This document shows, in pieces, positions 8,995-16,299 of a stretch of DNA of 43,404 bases. The stretch comes from Clostridiales bacterium (GTDB lineage: Bacteria; Bacillota; Clostridia; Christensenellales; CAG-314), in assembly GCA_003537755.1 (NCBI GenBank), contig DPQS01000049.1, forward strand, positions 1,032 to 44,435, in the 5' to 3' direction. How positions within the stretch are numbered: position 1 is the first letter of the stretch; every line of letters starts with the position of its first letter. The position numbers and the translations under genes were made by a program. The notes under the pieces were generated by a model, which saw nothing but the letters and a program-made list of their open reading frames with translations, had not been told where the DNA came from and ran no database searches.

Positions 8995-9023
8995 TTGACA
9001 ACGTATATTTTTTTTAATATAAT
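8995..9023 (+). promoter_or_regulatory. Perfect consensus sigma-A promoter of the LemA cluster
   Basis: TTGACA at 8995-9000 and TATAAT at 9018-9023 with a 17-bp, T-rich spacer. Transcription should begin near 9030, about 120 nt before the ATG at 9152. Confidence 0.85.
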
Positions 9024-9151
9024 CATTGTGTAAATATGTAATTATTCGGCATTGTTTTGCGCTTTTGTGCAAAGTGCGTCGAATGGTAACGTCGGTCGGC
9101 AAAGTTCGGCCGATGTGCAGCCGTCATGTCTTATACGGAGGTGGTCTGTCG

Positions 9152-10894
9152 ATGGATGACAGCATGCTTGAGTTTGCGCAGAATTACGAATCTGTGTTCA
9201 AACCGAAGTTTACCCAAAAGGTGGACGAATTTTTCAACTCTCTGGTCAAGGAATCCGGTATAAATGCCGACGAAAACAGAAAGACATCGGGAGAATACCG
9301 TACGGCAGCCGACAACGCCGACAGGCTTAACCGCAAAATCGGCTCAATGAAGGGCTGGCGCGGGTTTATGATTGTAATGGCGGTGTTGTGCTTTGTTACG
9401 ACGGTAATTATGGGCGTTTTGTTTTTCGTCAACAACGATTCCGAGCCGTCGACTTTGCGTACATTTCTGATTGTCGGCATTGTCTGCCTTGTGGTGGGCA
9501 TTGCTCTGGTGATAATCGTCGTCAAGGTGTTCAACAAAAAGATAAAGGCACTATCCGCCCAACATACCCAAGTGCAAAGTACTGCCGACAACTTGTATTG
9601 CGACTGCATGACGCAGGTTGCACCCTTGCACAAACTGCTGTGGCGCACCAAACTGTACGAAATTATCGAAGAAACGTTGCCGACGTTCAAGTTTGACAAA
9701 AACTTCAACATGAAACGTTTCGACTACCTGCACGGAAAATTCGGACTGCCCGAGAACACCGACCCCGACCAATCGACGGTGGGGCTTATCAGCGGCGAAA
9801 TACTGGGCAACCCGTTTGTCGAGGAACGTCGATTCCGCATGACCATGGGGACGGAAACCTACAGCGGCAGTATTGTCATCAGTTGGACGGAAACCTACCG
9901 CGACAGCGAAGGACACACACGTACACGTATGCGCTCCGAAACGTTGGTTGCTACGCTTCAGAAACCGAAGCCGTACTACGACTTTGTTACAAGGCTCGTG
10001 TTCGGCAGTGAAGCGGCGCCCGACCTCAGTTTTTCGCACCAACCTACTCATGCCGAGCGACTTAGCGAAAACGAGCTTAAAAGCAAAGTGAGGCGCGACG
10101 CCAGGGCGTTGCAGAAACAGGCGCGTAAGGCGGCCACCACAGGAGAAGGCAACTTTACCGAAATGGCAAACCAGGAATTTGACGCATTGTTTAATGCCGA
10201 GGACCGCGACAACGAAGTGCAATTCCGTCTGCTGTTTACGCCGCTTGCACAGAAAAATATGCTGTATCTGATGAAGATGCCGCAGCCTTACGGCGACGAT
10301 TTCGACTTTACCAAGAGTAAAATGCTCAACTTCATTACGTCCGAGCATGCGCAACATTGGCAGATTGACGAGGACAACAGCCGGTACATGGTGTACGACG
10401 TCGATTTGTGCGCGCACAACCTGAAGGAATACTACCTGCACTTTTTCCAGAATATGTTCTTCGAACTTGCACCCATTATGGCAATTCCGCTGTATCAGCA
10501 GCACAAGACGAAGGAATATATTTACAGCACCCAGTATGAACGCAACTTTACAAGTTTCGAGTCGGAAGTGCTTGCAAACTGCTTTGACGAAAGTTTGTTT
10601 GCACCCTCAGAGTCGGAAACGAATGTAATTCTGAAAACGTCGCTTATGCGTAAAGGGCACAACGTTGACCAACTGAAGGTGGACGCTTACGGATTCAGAA
10701 CGGAAAAGCACGTAGAGTACGTAACCAAATTCGGCGGCGACGGCAAAATGCACGAAATCCCGGTGGAATGGGTGGAATACATACCTGTCGAGCGGGCTAC
10801 GTCGATGGATTTGACCGAAGAAAACGGCACATGCGGCGGCAGTAACAAACTTAGTAAGCACGGCTTGGCAGCGTCTTACCTGGGAGACTTGTAA
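9152..10894 (+). CDS. Two-helix membrane protein of unknown family, LemA neighbour
   Basis: 580 residues from the ATG at 9152, preceded by GGAGGTGG at eight-base spacing; earlier in-frame starts have no such site. Two membrane helices lie at about 71-93 and 103-126, preceded by a charged helical N-terminus. A large soluble region of about 450 residues follows. Visible features are TMGTETYSGSIVISWTETYR near 235-255, a Lys/Arg-rich helix near 310-335 (KVRRDARALQKQARKAA), and a Gly/Ser end (GTCGGSNKLSKHGLAASYLG). I do not recognise the family. It shares a promoter region with LemA and the CFI-box gene and probably works with them at the membrane. LemA genes often sit beside large two-helix membrane proteins, so a DUF3137-like role is conceivable but not shown. 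Confidence 0.75.
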   Translation: MDDSMLEFAQNYESVFKPKFTQKVDEFFNSLVKESGINADENRKTSGEYRTAADNADRLNRKIGSMKGWRGFMIVMAVLCFVTTVIMGVLFFVNNDSEPSTLRTFLIVGIVCLVVGIALVIIVVKVFNKKIKALSAQHTQVQSTADNLYCDCMTQVAPLHKLLWRTKLYEIIEETLPTFKFDKNFNMKRFDYLHGKFGLPENTDPDQSTVGLISGEILGNPFVEERRFRMTMGTETYSGSIVISWTETYRDSEGHTRTRMRSETLVATLQKPKPYYDFVTRLVFGSEAAPDLSFSHQPTHAERLSENELKSKVRRDARALQKQARKAATTGEGNFTEMANQEFDALFNAEDRDNEVQFRLLFTPLAQKNMLYLMKMPQPYGDDFDFTKSKMLNFITSEHAQHWQIDEDNSRYMVYDVDLCAHNLKEYYLHFFQNMFFELAPIMAIPLYQQHKTKEYIYSTQYERNFTSFESEVLANCFDESLFAPSESETNVILKTSLMRKGHNVDQLKVDAYGFRTEKHVEYVTKFGGDGKMHEIPVEWVEYIPVERATSMDLTEENGTCGGSNKLSKHGLAASYLGDL

Positions 10895-10934
10895 AATCGA
10901 TTTTTGTCACGAAAAAACGCATACGTATTGAAAA

Positions 10935-10999
10935 TTCGATGCAATTGTGCATCGTGACAACAAACAATCACGCGACAAACGGGCGGCAAACGCCCGGTC
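10935..10999. other. Two short hairpins between the membrane protein and lemA
   Basis: CGATGCA pairs with TGCATCG (about 10938-10955) and CGGGCG pairs with CGCCCG (about 10979-10995). Neither is followed by a T run, so they look like RNA-processing or spacer structures rather than terminators. An ATACGTAT motif lies just upstream at 10921-10928. Confidence 0.35.
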
Positions 11000-11036
11000 G
11001 GACGTTAAAAACGTTAATTAAATGGAGGTAATCATT

Positions 11037-11705
11037 ATGGCAAATCTTTTGGACGAAATGAACGATCCCGTTTTGGAGGAAGGCAGAGATACAGCCGTCA
11101 TCGCCAAACACATCCCCGTCAAGGTGGGCGCAGGTTCGACCGTTTTCGAAATACTGTTGTGGGTGCTTGGCATCATCCCCGGTATCGTATTCCTTGTGAT
11201 GAAGATCAAGGCGAAAAACTATTTTTACGCTCTTGAACAAAAAATTCAGCACGACGCTTCTCAGATCGACAACTATCTTGAACAACGCGTTATGATTTTG
11301 CAAAACTGCGCTAAACTGCTTGACAAGGCAATCGACCTCGACAAAGATACGTTCAGCAAGATTGCTCAGTACCGCGGCGGTGCGGCACCCTCTCAGGACG
11401 AGGCTCGTAACGAAATGGCAACCCAACTGGATACAATCGGTCGCAGCATCAACATCGCGTTCGAAAACTATCCCGACCTGAAGGCTCACCAGGAAATTGC
11501 CGACGCAATGCAACAAAACAGTTACCTGCAAAAGGAAATTACCGCTGCCCGCGAAGTGTACAACGACACAATCAACACCTGGAACCGCGACATTTTCGCA
11601 TGGCCCACCAAGATGATTGTTGCCGCTCGCGCAGGTTACACAACCCGTATCCCCTTTGCCGCTTCCAAGGAAGTTAAGGAACAGGCTCGCGGCGTATTTT
11701 TCTAA
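11037..11705 (+). CDS. lemA: LemA family protein
   Basis: 222 residues from the ATG at 11037, preceded by TGGAGGTAATCATT. A membrane helix at about 32-56 (FEILLWVLGIIPGIVFLVM) is followed by a long helical domain. The C-terminal landmarks of LemA are clear: IAFENYPDLKAHQEI, ITAAREVYNDTINTWNRDI, FAWPTKM and YTTRIPF. LemA proteins are membrane-anchored coiled-coil proteins of poorly defined function, often linked to envelope stress or protease partners. The topology is one short N-terminal segment with the helical domain on one side of the membrane. It sits between an unknown two-helix membrane protein and a CFI-box protein. Confidence 0.88.
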   Translation: MANLLDEMNDPVLEEGRDTAVIAKHIPVKVGAGSTVFEILLWVLGIIPGIVFLVMKIKAKNYFYALEQKIQHDASQIDNYLEQRVMILQNCAKLLDKAIDLDKDTFSKIAQYRGGAAPSQDEARNEMATQLDTIGRSINIAFENYPDLKAHQEIADAMQQNSYLQKEITAAREVYNDTINTWNRDIFAWPTKMIVAARAGYTTRIPFAASKEVKEQARGVFF

Positions 11706-11729
11706 GCCGTTTGAAAGAGGGGGATTCTT

Positions 11730-12206
11730 ATGACATCGTGCTACAATTGTGTGTATTTTTCATGGTATGAAGATTCGCCGTATTGCAATTTCTACGAAAA
11801 AATGATGACCCATTATTATGCAAAGGAAAACGGTTGCTCGCAATATTACGAAAGTTTGGGTGCGAGGTCATCTTCGTCATCATCCGACGGTTGTTTTCTG
11901 ACGTCGGCGTGTGTTGGTCATCTTGGCAAGGCTGACGATTGCGCGGAACTTACAACGTTGCGCCGCTTCCGCGATACATACATGAAAAGTACCGAAGAAG
12001 GGAATGCCCTTGTTACCGAGTATTACGCAGTTGCGCCCAAAATCGTCGAGTGTATCGACGCTTCTGCCGACAAAGATGCCATCTACGATGACATTTACGG
12101 AGTAATTGCCGATTGCATCGGGTTGATAAACGGCGGCGACAATGCCGCGGCTCAGCAACGTTACGTAAACATGGTCAACGGACTGAAAACCAGGTTCGGT
12201 TTCTGA
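11730..12206 (+). CDS. CFI-box-CTERM domain protein with N-terminal cysteine cluster
   Basis: 158 residues, ATG at 11730 after AAGAGGGGGATTCTT. The N-terminal 40 residues contain Cys4, Cys7, Cys19 and Cys36 with many aromatics (CYNCVYF, SPYCNFY), a plausible zinc-binding module. A serine run at 47-52 links to a C-terminal CFI-box-type domain: CFLTSAC at 55-61, LRRFRDTYM at 77-85, EYYAVAPKIV near 97-106. CFI-box domains are small conserved domains found in many Gram-positive bacteria, with no firm biochemical role known to me. It is 24 bp downstream of lemA and closes the transcription unit before a strong terminator. Confidence 0.8.
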   Translation: MTSCYNCVYFSWYEDSPYCNFYEKMMTHYYAKENGCSQYYESLGARSSSSSSDGCFLTSACVGHLGKADDCAELTTLRRFRDTYMKSTEEGNALVTEYYAVAPKIVECIDASADKDAIYDDIYGVIADCIGLINGGDNAAAQQRYVNMVNGLKTRFGF

Positions 12207-12231
12207 TTGAAAGCCAACCGATATCACAGTC

Positions 12232-12262
12232 AAAAGCCGTCACGGACAGTGGCGGCTTTTCT
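12232..12262 (+). terminator. Intrinsic terminator of the LemA cluster
   Basis: AAAAGCCGTCAC (12232-12243) pairs with GTGGCGGCTTTT (12249-12260) around a five-base loop, with one wobble pair. A moderately T-rich tail follows. Confidence 0.8.
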
Positions 12263-12320
12263 GTTGTCCTGTTGTCCTTGCATTTATACAATATAATAGA
12301 AAATAAATCGTATTTTACTG

Positions 12321-12349
12321 TTGACACGGGCGATGTTTCGTGGCATAAT
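12321..12349 (+). promoter_or_regulatory. Sigma-A promoter of the MFS-psuK unit
   Basis: TTGACA at 12321-12326 and CATAAT at 12344-12349 with a 17-bp spacer. The transcript start near 12356 gives an unusually long leader of about 230 nt before the MFS gene. Confidence 0.75.
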
Positions 12350-12355
12350 ATAGTC

Positions 12356-12587
12356 TTAAATTGATGGGCCTCGTTCGGAAGTCGCAACACAAAGGCAAAC
12401 GTCGTATCGACTACAAGGGCGGCATCGCAAACTCGGGCGCGGTGGTTTGGCTGCAAAGCGTTTGTAACTGACGGACGGAAGCAAGTCGAAGCGGAATAAG
12501 CGAAAACTGACTAAGGGTGTAAACTTCACGGCTAAAAATAAATTTTGCTTTTTTGCGTGCCGGGACCGTTAATTTGAGGAGTTTTTG
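12356..12587 (+). promoter_or_regulatory. Long 5' leader of the MFS-psuK transcript
   Basis: About 230 nt between the predicted start site and the MFS gene, GC-rich in its first two thirds and AT-rich near 12530-12555. Its length suggests RNA-level control, but I could not match it to a known riboswitch class. This region and the terminator at 12232 account for the 381-bp gap after the CFI-box gene. Confidence 0.35.
12364..12471 (+). CDS. Possible 35-residue leader peptide
   Basis: A 36-codon reading frame (MGLVRKSQHKGKRR... ending in VWLQSVCN) starts only about eight bases after the predicted transcription start and has no ribosome binding site. It could be a near-leaderless regulatory peptide or simply part of a structured leader RNA. 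The basic N-terminal half is the only distinguishing feature. Confidence 0.2.
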   Translation: MGLVRKSQHKGKRRIDYKGGIANSGAVVWLQSVCN

Positions 12588-13814
12588 ATGTTTTCGCTAC
12601 TTATTGCGTTGGTATATCTTGCGTTTATCAGTCTGGGATTGCCCGATAGTCTGCTCGGCTCGGCATGGCCCGTAATAAGCGAACAATTCGGTGTGGACAA
12701 GGGCATGCAGGGGCTTGTCACGATGCTTATAGCGGGCGGTACAATCGTGTCCAGTCTGATGTCGGATTTTCTGACGAAAAAAATCGGTACGGCATTGGTT
12801 ACGGCTACAAGCGTGCTGCTTACGGCTGTTGCGTTGTTGGGGTTCAGTACCTGCAACGCATTGTGGCAAATGTGTCTGTGGGCAATTCCTTACGGACTGG
12901 GCGCAGGCGCGGTGGACGCCGCTCTCAACAACTACGCGGCAGTGCATTTTTCTTCGCGTCACCTCAACTGGTTGCATTGCTTCTGGGGCGTAGGCTGCTG
13001 CATAAGTCCGTACATCATGGGCGCATGCCTTGGCGGTGATCTCGGCTGGACGTGGGGATACCGCATTGTATCTTTTATACAAATTGCAATTACCGCGGTG
13101 CTGTTTTGTTCATTGCCGCTGTGGAAAAAGGTTACTTCGGCACAATCGACGCCGAAGTTAAACAATTGCGCCGTCAGTGATGTCGTGCCTGAAAAAAGCG
13201 ACGACGTACCCGGCGAAAAAACCGACACAAAACCTGCCCAAAACGTATTTACAATCAGGGGCGTGTGGCAAACGCTGGTTATGTTCTTTTGCTATTGCAG
13301 TGCCGAAAGTATTGCCATGATGTGGTCGAGCAGTTACCTTGTATTTCATCGCGGTGTGTCCGAAAGTCTTGCCGCAACGTTCGCTTCGCTGTTTTTTATC
13401 GGTATTACGTCGGGCAGGTTTGTCTGCGGACTTGTTTCGGACAAACTCGGTGACCGTAAACTGATTTCAATCGGCATCTCCGTAATGACGGCAGGCGTGG
13501 TTGCAATTGCATTGCCGCTTCGTTCGGACGTGCTTGCTCTCGGCGGTCTGGTTGTGTTCGGCTTTGGCTGTGCTCCAGTGTATCCTGCAATCATTCACTC
13601 TACGCCGTCGCGTTTCGGCGAGGCTAATTCGCAAAAAATCGTCGGTTTGCAAATGGCATCGGCATATCTCGGCACGACCTTTATGCCGCCGCTTTTCGGA
13701 CTGACGTCTACCGTAGCAATGTGGGCGTTTCCGTTGTTCCTTGGTGGTTTTACATTGCTGTTGTTTGTAATGAGCGTGTATTCTGACAAAATTTCGGACA
13801 AAATCTGTAAGTGA
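12588..13814 (+). CDS. MFS transporter, possibly for pseudouridine
   Basis: 408 residues, about 12 membrane helices. The ATG at 12588 follows TTGAGGAGTTTTTG. The first helix carries FISLGLPDSLLGSAWPVI and the loop between helices 2 and 3 reads SDFLTKKIG, a degenerate MFS signature. A hydrophilic central loop at about 180-222 is rich in Lys and Asp. The second half has SGRFVCGLVSDKLGDRK, the matching MFS loop. It lies immediately upstream of a PfkB kinase and psuG, sharing their promoter, so it is a candidate importer for pseudouridine or another nucleoside. This substrate is inferred from context only; the family itself covers sugars and many other solutes. Confidence 0.85.
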   Translation: MFSLLIALVYLAFISLGLPDSLLGSAWPVISEQFGVDKGMQGLVTMLIAGGTIVSSLMSDFLTKKIGTALVTATSVLLTAVALLGFSTCNALWQMCLWAIPYGLGAGAVDAALNNYAAVHFSSRHLNWLHCFWGVGCCISPYIMGACLGGDLGWTWGYRIVSFIQIAITAVLFCSLPLWKKVTSAQSTPKLNNCAVSDVVPEKSDDVPGEKTDTKPAQNVFTIRGVWQTLVMFFCYCSAESIAMMWSSSYLVFHRGVSESLAATFASLFFIGITSGRFVCGLVSDKLGDRKLISIGISVMTAGVVAIALPLRSDVLALGGLVVFGFGCAPVYPAIIHSTPSRFGEANSQKIVGLQMASAYLGTTFMPPLFGLTSTVAMWAFPLFLGGFTLLLFVMSVYSDKISDKICK

Positions 13815-13847
13815 CGGATTGCGATGCTGCCGTCAAAGGATGACAAA

Positions 13848-14759
13848 ATGGGCTACGTTTGTGTGGTCGGCGGCGCAAACATCGATTTGCTGTGTATGCC
13901 GCTAAGTAAAATTCAATTGCGTGACAGCAACCCCGGACACATCGAAGTGTCCTGTGGCGGTGTGGGACGTAACATTGCCGAAAACCTTGCGCGGCTCGGT
14001 ACAAACGTCAGATTGCTGACAGTACTGGGTACCGACGGTAATGCCGGCATGCTTCGCGCCAATGCGGAAAAGTGGGGCATTGACCTAACTCACGCGCTGA
14101 CGGTTGATGGCGCAAGTTCGACCTACATCAGCCTTAACGACGTTGACGGCGATATGTTTGTCGGTTTTTCCGCAATGGAAAACATCCGCCTGATAGACAA
14201 AAATTACCTTGAAAAGAATCTTTCGGTGCTGAACGGCGCGGACTGTGTTGTTGCCGACGCCAACCTGACCGACGGGCTTGCATACTTGTGCGACAACGTT
14301 ACTTCGCCGATATTTTTCGATGCCGTTTCCTGCGCAAAGGTGGCTCGCGCCAAACCCGATTTGCGCAACATCACTTGTCTTAAACTCAATCACGGCGAGG
14401 CGTTGACTTTGAGTGGCGTAGACGTACGCGACATCGCCTCGGCAAAGAAATGTTTCCGGACGCTTGCCTGCACAAAAGCGTTGTATGTCAGTTGCGGCTC
14501 TGAGGGCGTGTATTACGTAAGCGCGGACGAAGCAATGTTTTTGCCGAGTTTCCGTGCAACCGAAGTGGTCAATGCAAGCGGTGCCGGCGACAGTTTCGTT
14601 GCAGGTAGCGTTTACGGATTTGTAAACGGTTACGACTTCAAAGACTGTGCATTGCTGGGCGCGGCGTGCGGAGCGATTACCGTTGCAAGCGCGACGACGG
14701 TGTCCGACAAAATGACGGCGGACAATGTTCTGCGTATTTTCGGCACGGCGAAAAAGTAA
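13848..14759 (+). CDS. psuK: PfkB-family kinase, probable pseudouridine kinase
   Basis: 303 residues from the ATG at 13848, preceded by AAAGGATGACAAA; the earlier ATG at 13824 has no ribosome binding site. The N-terminal glycine-rich sugar-binding motif is GGVGRNIAENLARLG. The C-terminal PfkB signature NASGAGDSFVAG places the catalytic base at D248. PfkB enzymes phosphorylate sugars and nucleosides. The gene is followed by psuG, so it most likely makes pseudouridine 5'-phosphate, the PsuG substrate. Only 33 bp separate it from the MFS gene, which indicates co-transcription. An alternative nucleoside or ribose kinase role remains possible. Confidence 0.85.
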   Translation: MGYVCVVGGANIDLLCMPLSKIQLRDSNPGHIEVSCGGVGRNIAENLARLGTNVRLLTVLGTDGNAGMLRANAEKWGIDLTHALTVDGASSTYISLNDVDGDMFVGFSAMENIRLIDKNYLEKNLSVLNGADCVVADANLTDGLAYLCDNVTSPIFFDAVSCAKVARAKPDLRNITCLKLNHGEALTLSGVDVRDIASAKKCFRTLACTKALYVSCGSEGVYYVSADEAMFLPSFRATEVVNASGAGDSFVAGSVYGFVNGYDFKDCALLGAACGAITVASATTVSDKMTADNVLRIFGTAKK

Positions 14760-14783
14760 ATTCGCCGACGAACCGAATTCTTC

Positions 14784-14833
14784 AAAAATGTAAACAAAAA
14801 ATAAATACGTATGTAAAAATTGTTTACATTTTT
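14784..14833. promoter_or_regulatory. 14-bp perfect inverted repeat between psuK and psuG
   Basis: AAAAATGTAAACAA (14784-14797) and its exact reverse complement (14820-14833) flank a 22-nt loop that contains ATACGTAT. The stem is AT-rich and has no GC-rich base, so it may be a regulator-binding palindrome or a weak bidirectional terminator. Confidence 0.5.
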
Positions 14834-14963
14834 CCCTTTGAAATCCACAAAAATCATACGTCAAATCCGCGTATTCCGAGCACAAACGTGAAACGGGAAA
14901 GGCTCGTAAATGCCCTGGTGATTACGCGAAAATAAAGTAATAAAAATTACGGAGGAAAGTAGC

Positions 14964-15872
14964 ATGAGTCAATATCTCAAAATCTCGCCCGAAGTGCAGT
15001 TCGCACTTGACAACAATCGCCCCGTGGTTGCGCTGGAATCCACGATAATCTCCCACGGTATGCCCTATCCGCAAAACGTGCAGACCGCCGAAACGGTGGA
15101 AAGCATTATCCGCGACAACGGTTGTGTACCTGCCACGATTGCAATCATCAACGGCGTTATGACCGTAGGTTGCACCGCGGAAGAAATCGACCTGCTTGGT
15201 CGCGCAGGCACAAGCGTACCCAAGGTTTCCCGTCGTGACCTGCCCGTGGTAATCGCAAGCGGCAGCATGGGCGCGACAACCGTCGCAACCACAATGTACA
15301 TCGCTCACCTTGCAGGTATCGACGTGTTTGCAACGGGCGGTATCGGCGGCGCACACCGCAACAGCGAAAAGACGATGGACATTTCCGCCGACCTTGACGA
15401 ACTGCAACAGACAAGCGTAATGGTGGTTTGTGCAGGCGCAAAGTCTATTCTCGACATCGGCTTGACCCTTGAATGTCTCGAAACGCGCGGCGTACCCGTC
15501 ATCGGTTACCGCACCAACGATATGCCTGCGTTCTACACCCAAAAGAGCGGTTTCCGCGTTGATTACCGTCTGGATAGCCCCGAAGAAATTGCCAAGGCTT
15601 ACGCAGTCAAAAAGGCAATCGGTATGCAGGGCGGCATGCTGGTAGTCAACCCCATTCCCGACGCATATGCAATGGACAGCGACTACATCAACGAAAACAT
15701 CAACCGCGCCGTTGCCGAGGCGGAACACTTGGGTATTCACGGCAAGGAAACAACGCCTTACCTGCTTGACAAAATCCAAAAACTTACTGGTGGCAGAAGC
15801 CTTGAAGCCAACATCCAATTGGTGTACAACAACGCTCGCCTTGCCAGCGAAATTGCCAAAGCGTTGCACTGA
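14964..15872 (+). CDS. psuG: Pseudouridine-5'-phosphate glycosidase
   Basis: 302 residues, ATG at 14964 after GGAGGAAAGTAGC. PsuG reversibly cleaves pseudouridine 5'-phosphate into uracil and ribose 5-phosphate. The conserved active-site residues of the E. coli enzyme (Glu31, Lys93, His137, Asp149, Lys166) correspond to Glu25, Lys87, His131, Asp143 and Lys160 here, in ALESTIISHGMP, SVPKVSRRDL, GGIGGAHR, MDISADL and CAGAKSILDI. Length and motifs are normal. The product ribose 5-phosphate could enter central metabolism through rpiB located further downstream. A strong terminator follows. Confidence 0.95.
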   Translation: MSQYLKISPEVQFALDNNRPVVALESTIISHGMPYPQNVQTAETVESIIRDNGCVPATIAIINGVMTVGCTAEEIDLLGRAGTSVPKVSRRDLPVVIASGSMGATTVATTMYIAHLAGIDVFATGGIGGAHRNSEKTMDISADLDELQQTSVMVVCAGAKSILDIGLTLECLETRGVPVIGYRTNDMPAFYTQKSGFRVDYRLDSPEEIAKAYAVKKAIGMQGGMLVVNPIPDAYAMDSDYINENINRAVAEAEHLGIHGKETTPYLLDKIQKLTGGRSLEANIQLVYNNARLASEIAKALH

Positions 15873-15913
15873 CAACAGCATTGTGCGCAACGATACGTCA
15901 AAATGCCGCATAC

Positions 15914-15942
15914 AAAAGTCCGCGTGAACAGCGGACTTTTTA
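15914..15942 (+). terminator. Intrinsic terminator after psuG
   Basis: AAAAGTCCGC (15914-15923) and GCGGACTTTT (15931-15940) form a perfect 10-bp stem around a seven-base loop, followed by TTTA. Confidence 0.85.
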
Positions 15943-16022
15943 CTTTTCTGCCGCAGCACGGAATGGTCGACCTCATAATTACAACAGGTTTTTTAGCCGT
16001 CGCCAACAACCTTGGAGATATT

Positions 16023-16078
16023 TTTTCCGTTCTTTCGGGTGGACGTTCGCTCGGTGTACGCCCGCTCGGTGTACGCCC
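16023..16078 (+). repeat. Dispersed repeat copy 2 with adjoining 15-bp tandem duplication
   Basis: 16023-16054 matches 8604-8635 at 27 of 32 positions. At its end GCTCGGTGTACGCCC occurs twice in perfect tandem (16049-16063 and 16064-16078). Confidence 0.6.
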
Positions 16079-16136
16079 GCGCAAATTTTTTCGTTAACTC
16101 TTTGCTTGTCGGTTTGTCTGTCGTTTGTCAAAACGA

Positions 16137-16165
16137 TTGACTTTTTTCGGCGACGGTACTACAAT
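16137..16165 (+). promoter_or_regulatory. Sigma-A promoter of the antiporter gene
   Basis: TTGACT at 16137-16142 and TACAAT at 16160-16165 with a 17-bp spacer; the leader is about 130 nt. Confidence 0.75.
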
Positions 16166-16299
16166 TGCTTAGCAATACCGAAAACGGTGTACATTGTCAA
16201 AGCAACGGCTGCCGCGTTTCGTCTGTCGCTTAAAAAAACGTATTCTGCCGCATCGCACGAGGTCGGCTTAATCGTCAATTATTTTAAGAAGGTTTACTT

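Larger units (their letters stand above)
8550..9151. other. 602-bp intergenic region between pfkA and the LemA cluster
   Basis: No coding sequence is evident. It contains a dispersed 32-bp repeat (8604-8635), the pfkA terminator (8663-8713), an AT-rich stretch (8710-8800), a second short repeat (8807-8827) and a consensus promoter (8995-9023) with a leader of about 120 nt. Confidence 0.7.
15873..16299. other. 427-bp intergenic region after psuG
   Basis: No gene is evident. It holds the psuG terminator, a dispersed 32-bp repeat (16023-16054), a perfect 15-bp tandem duplication (16049-16078), a consensus promoter (16137-16165) and an approximately 130-nt antiporter leader. Confidence 0.7.
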
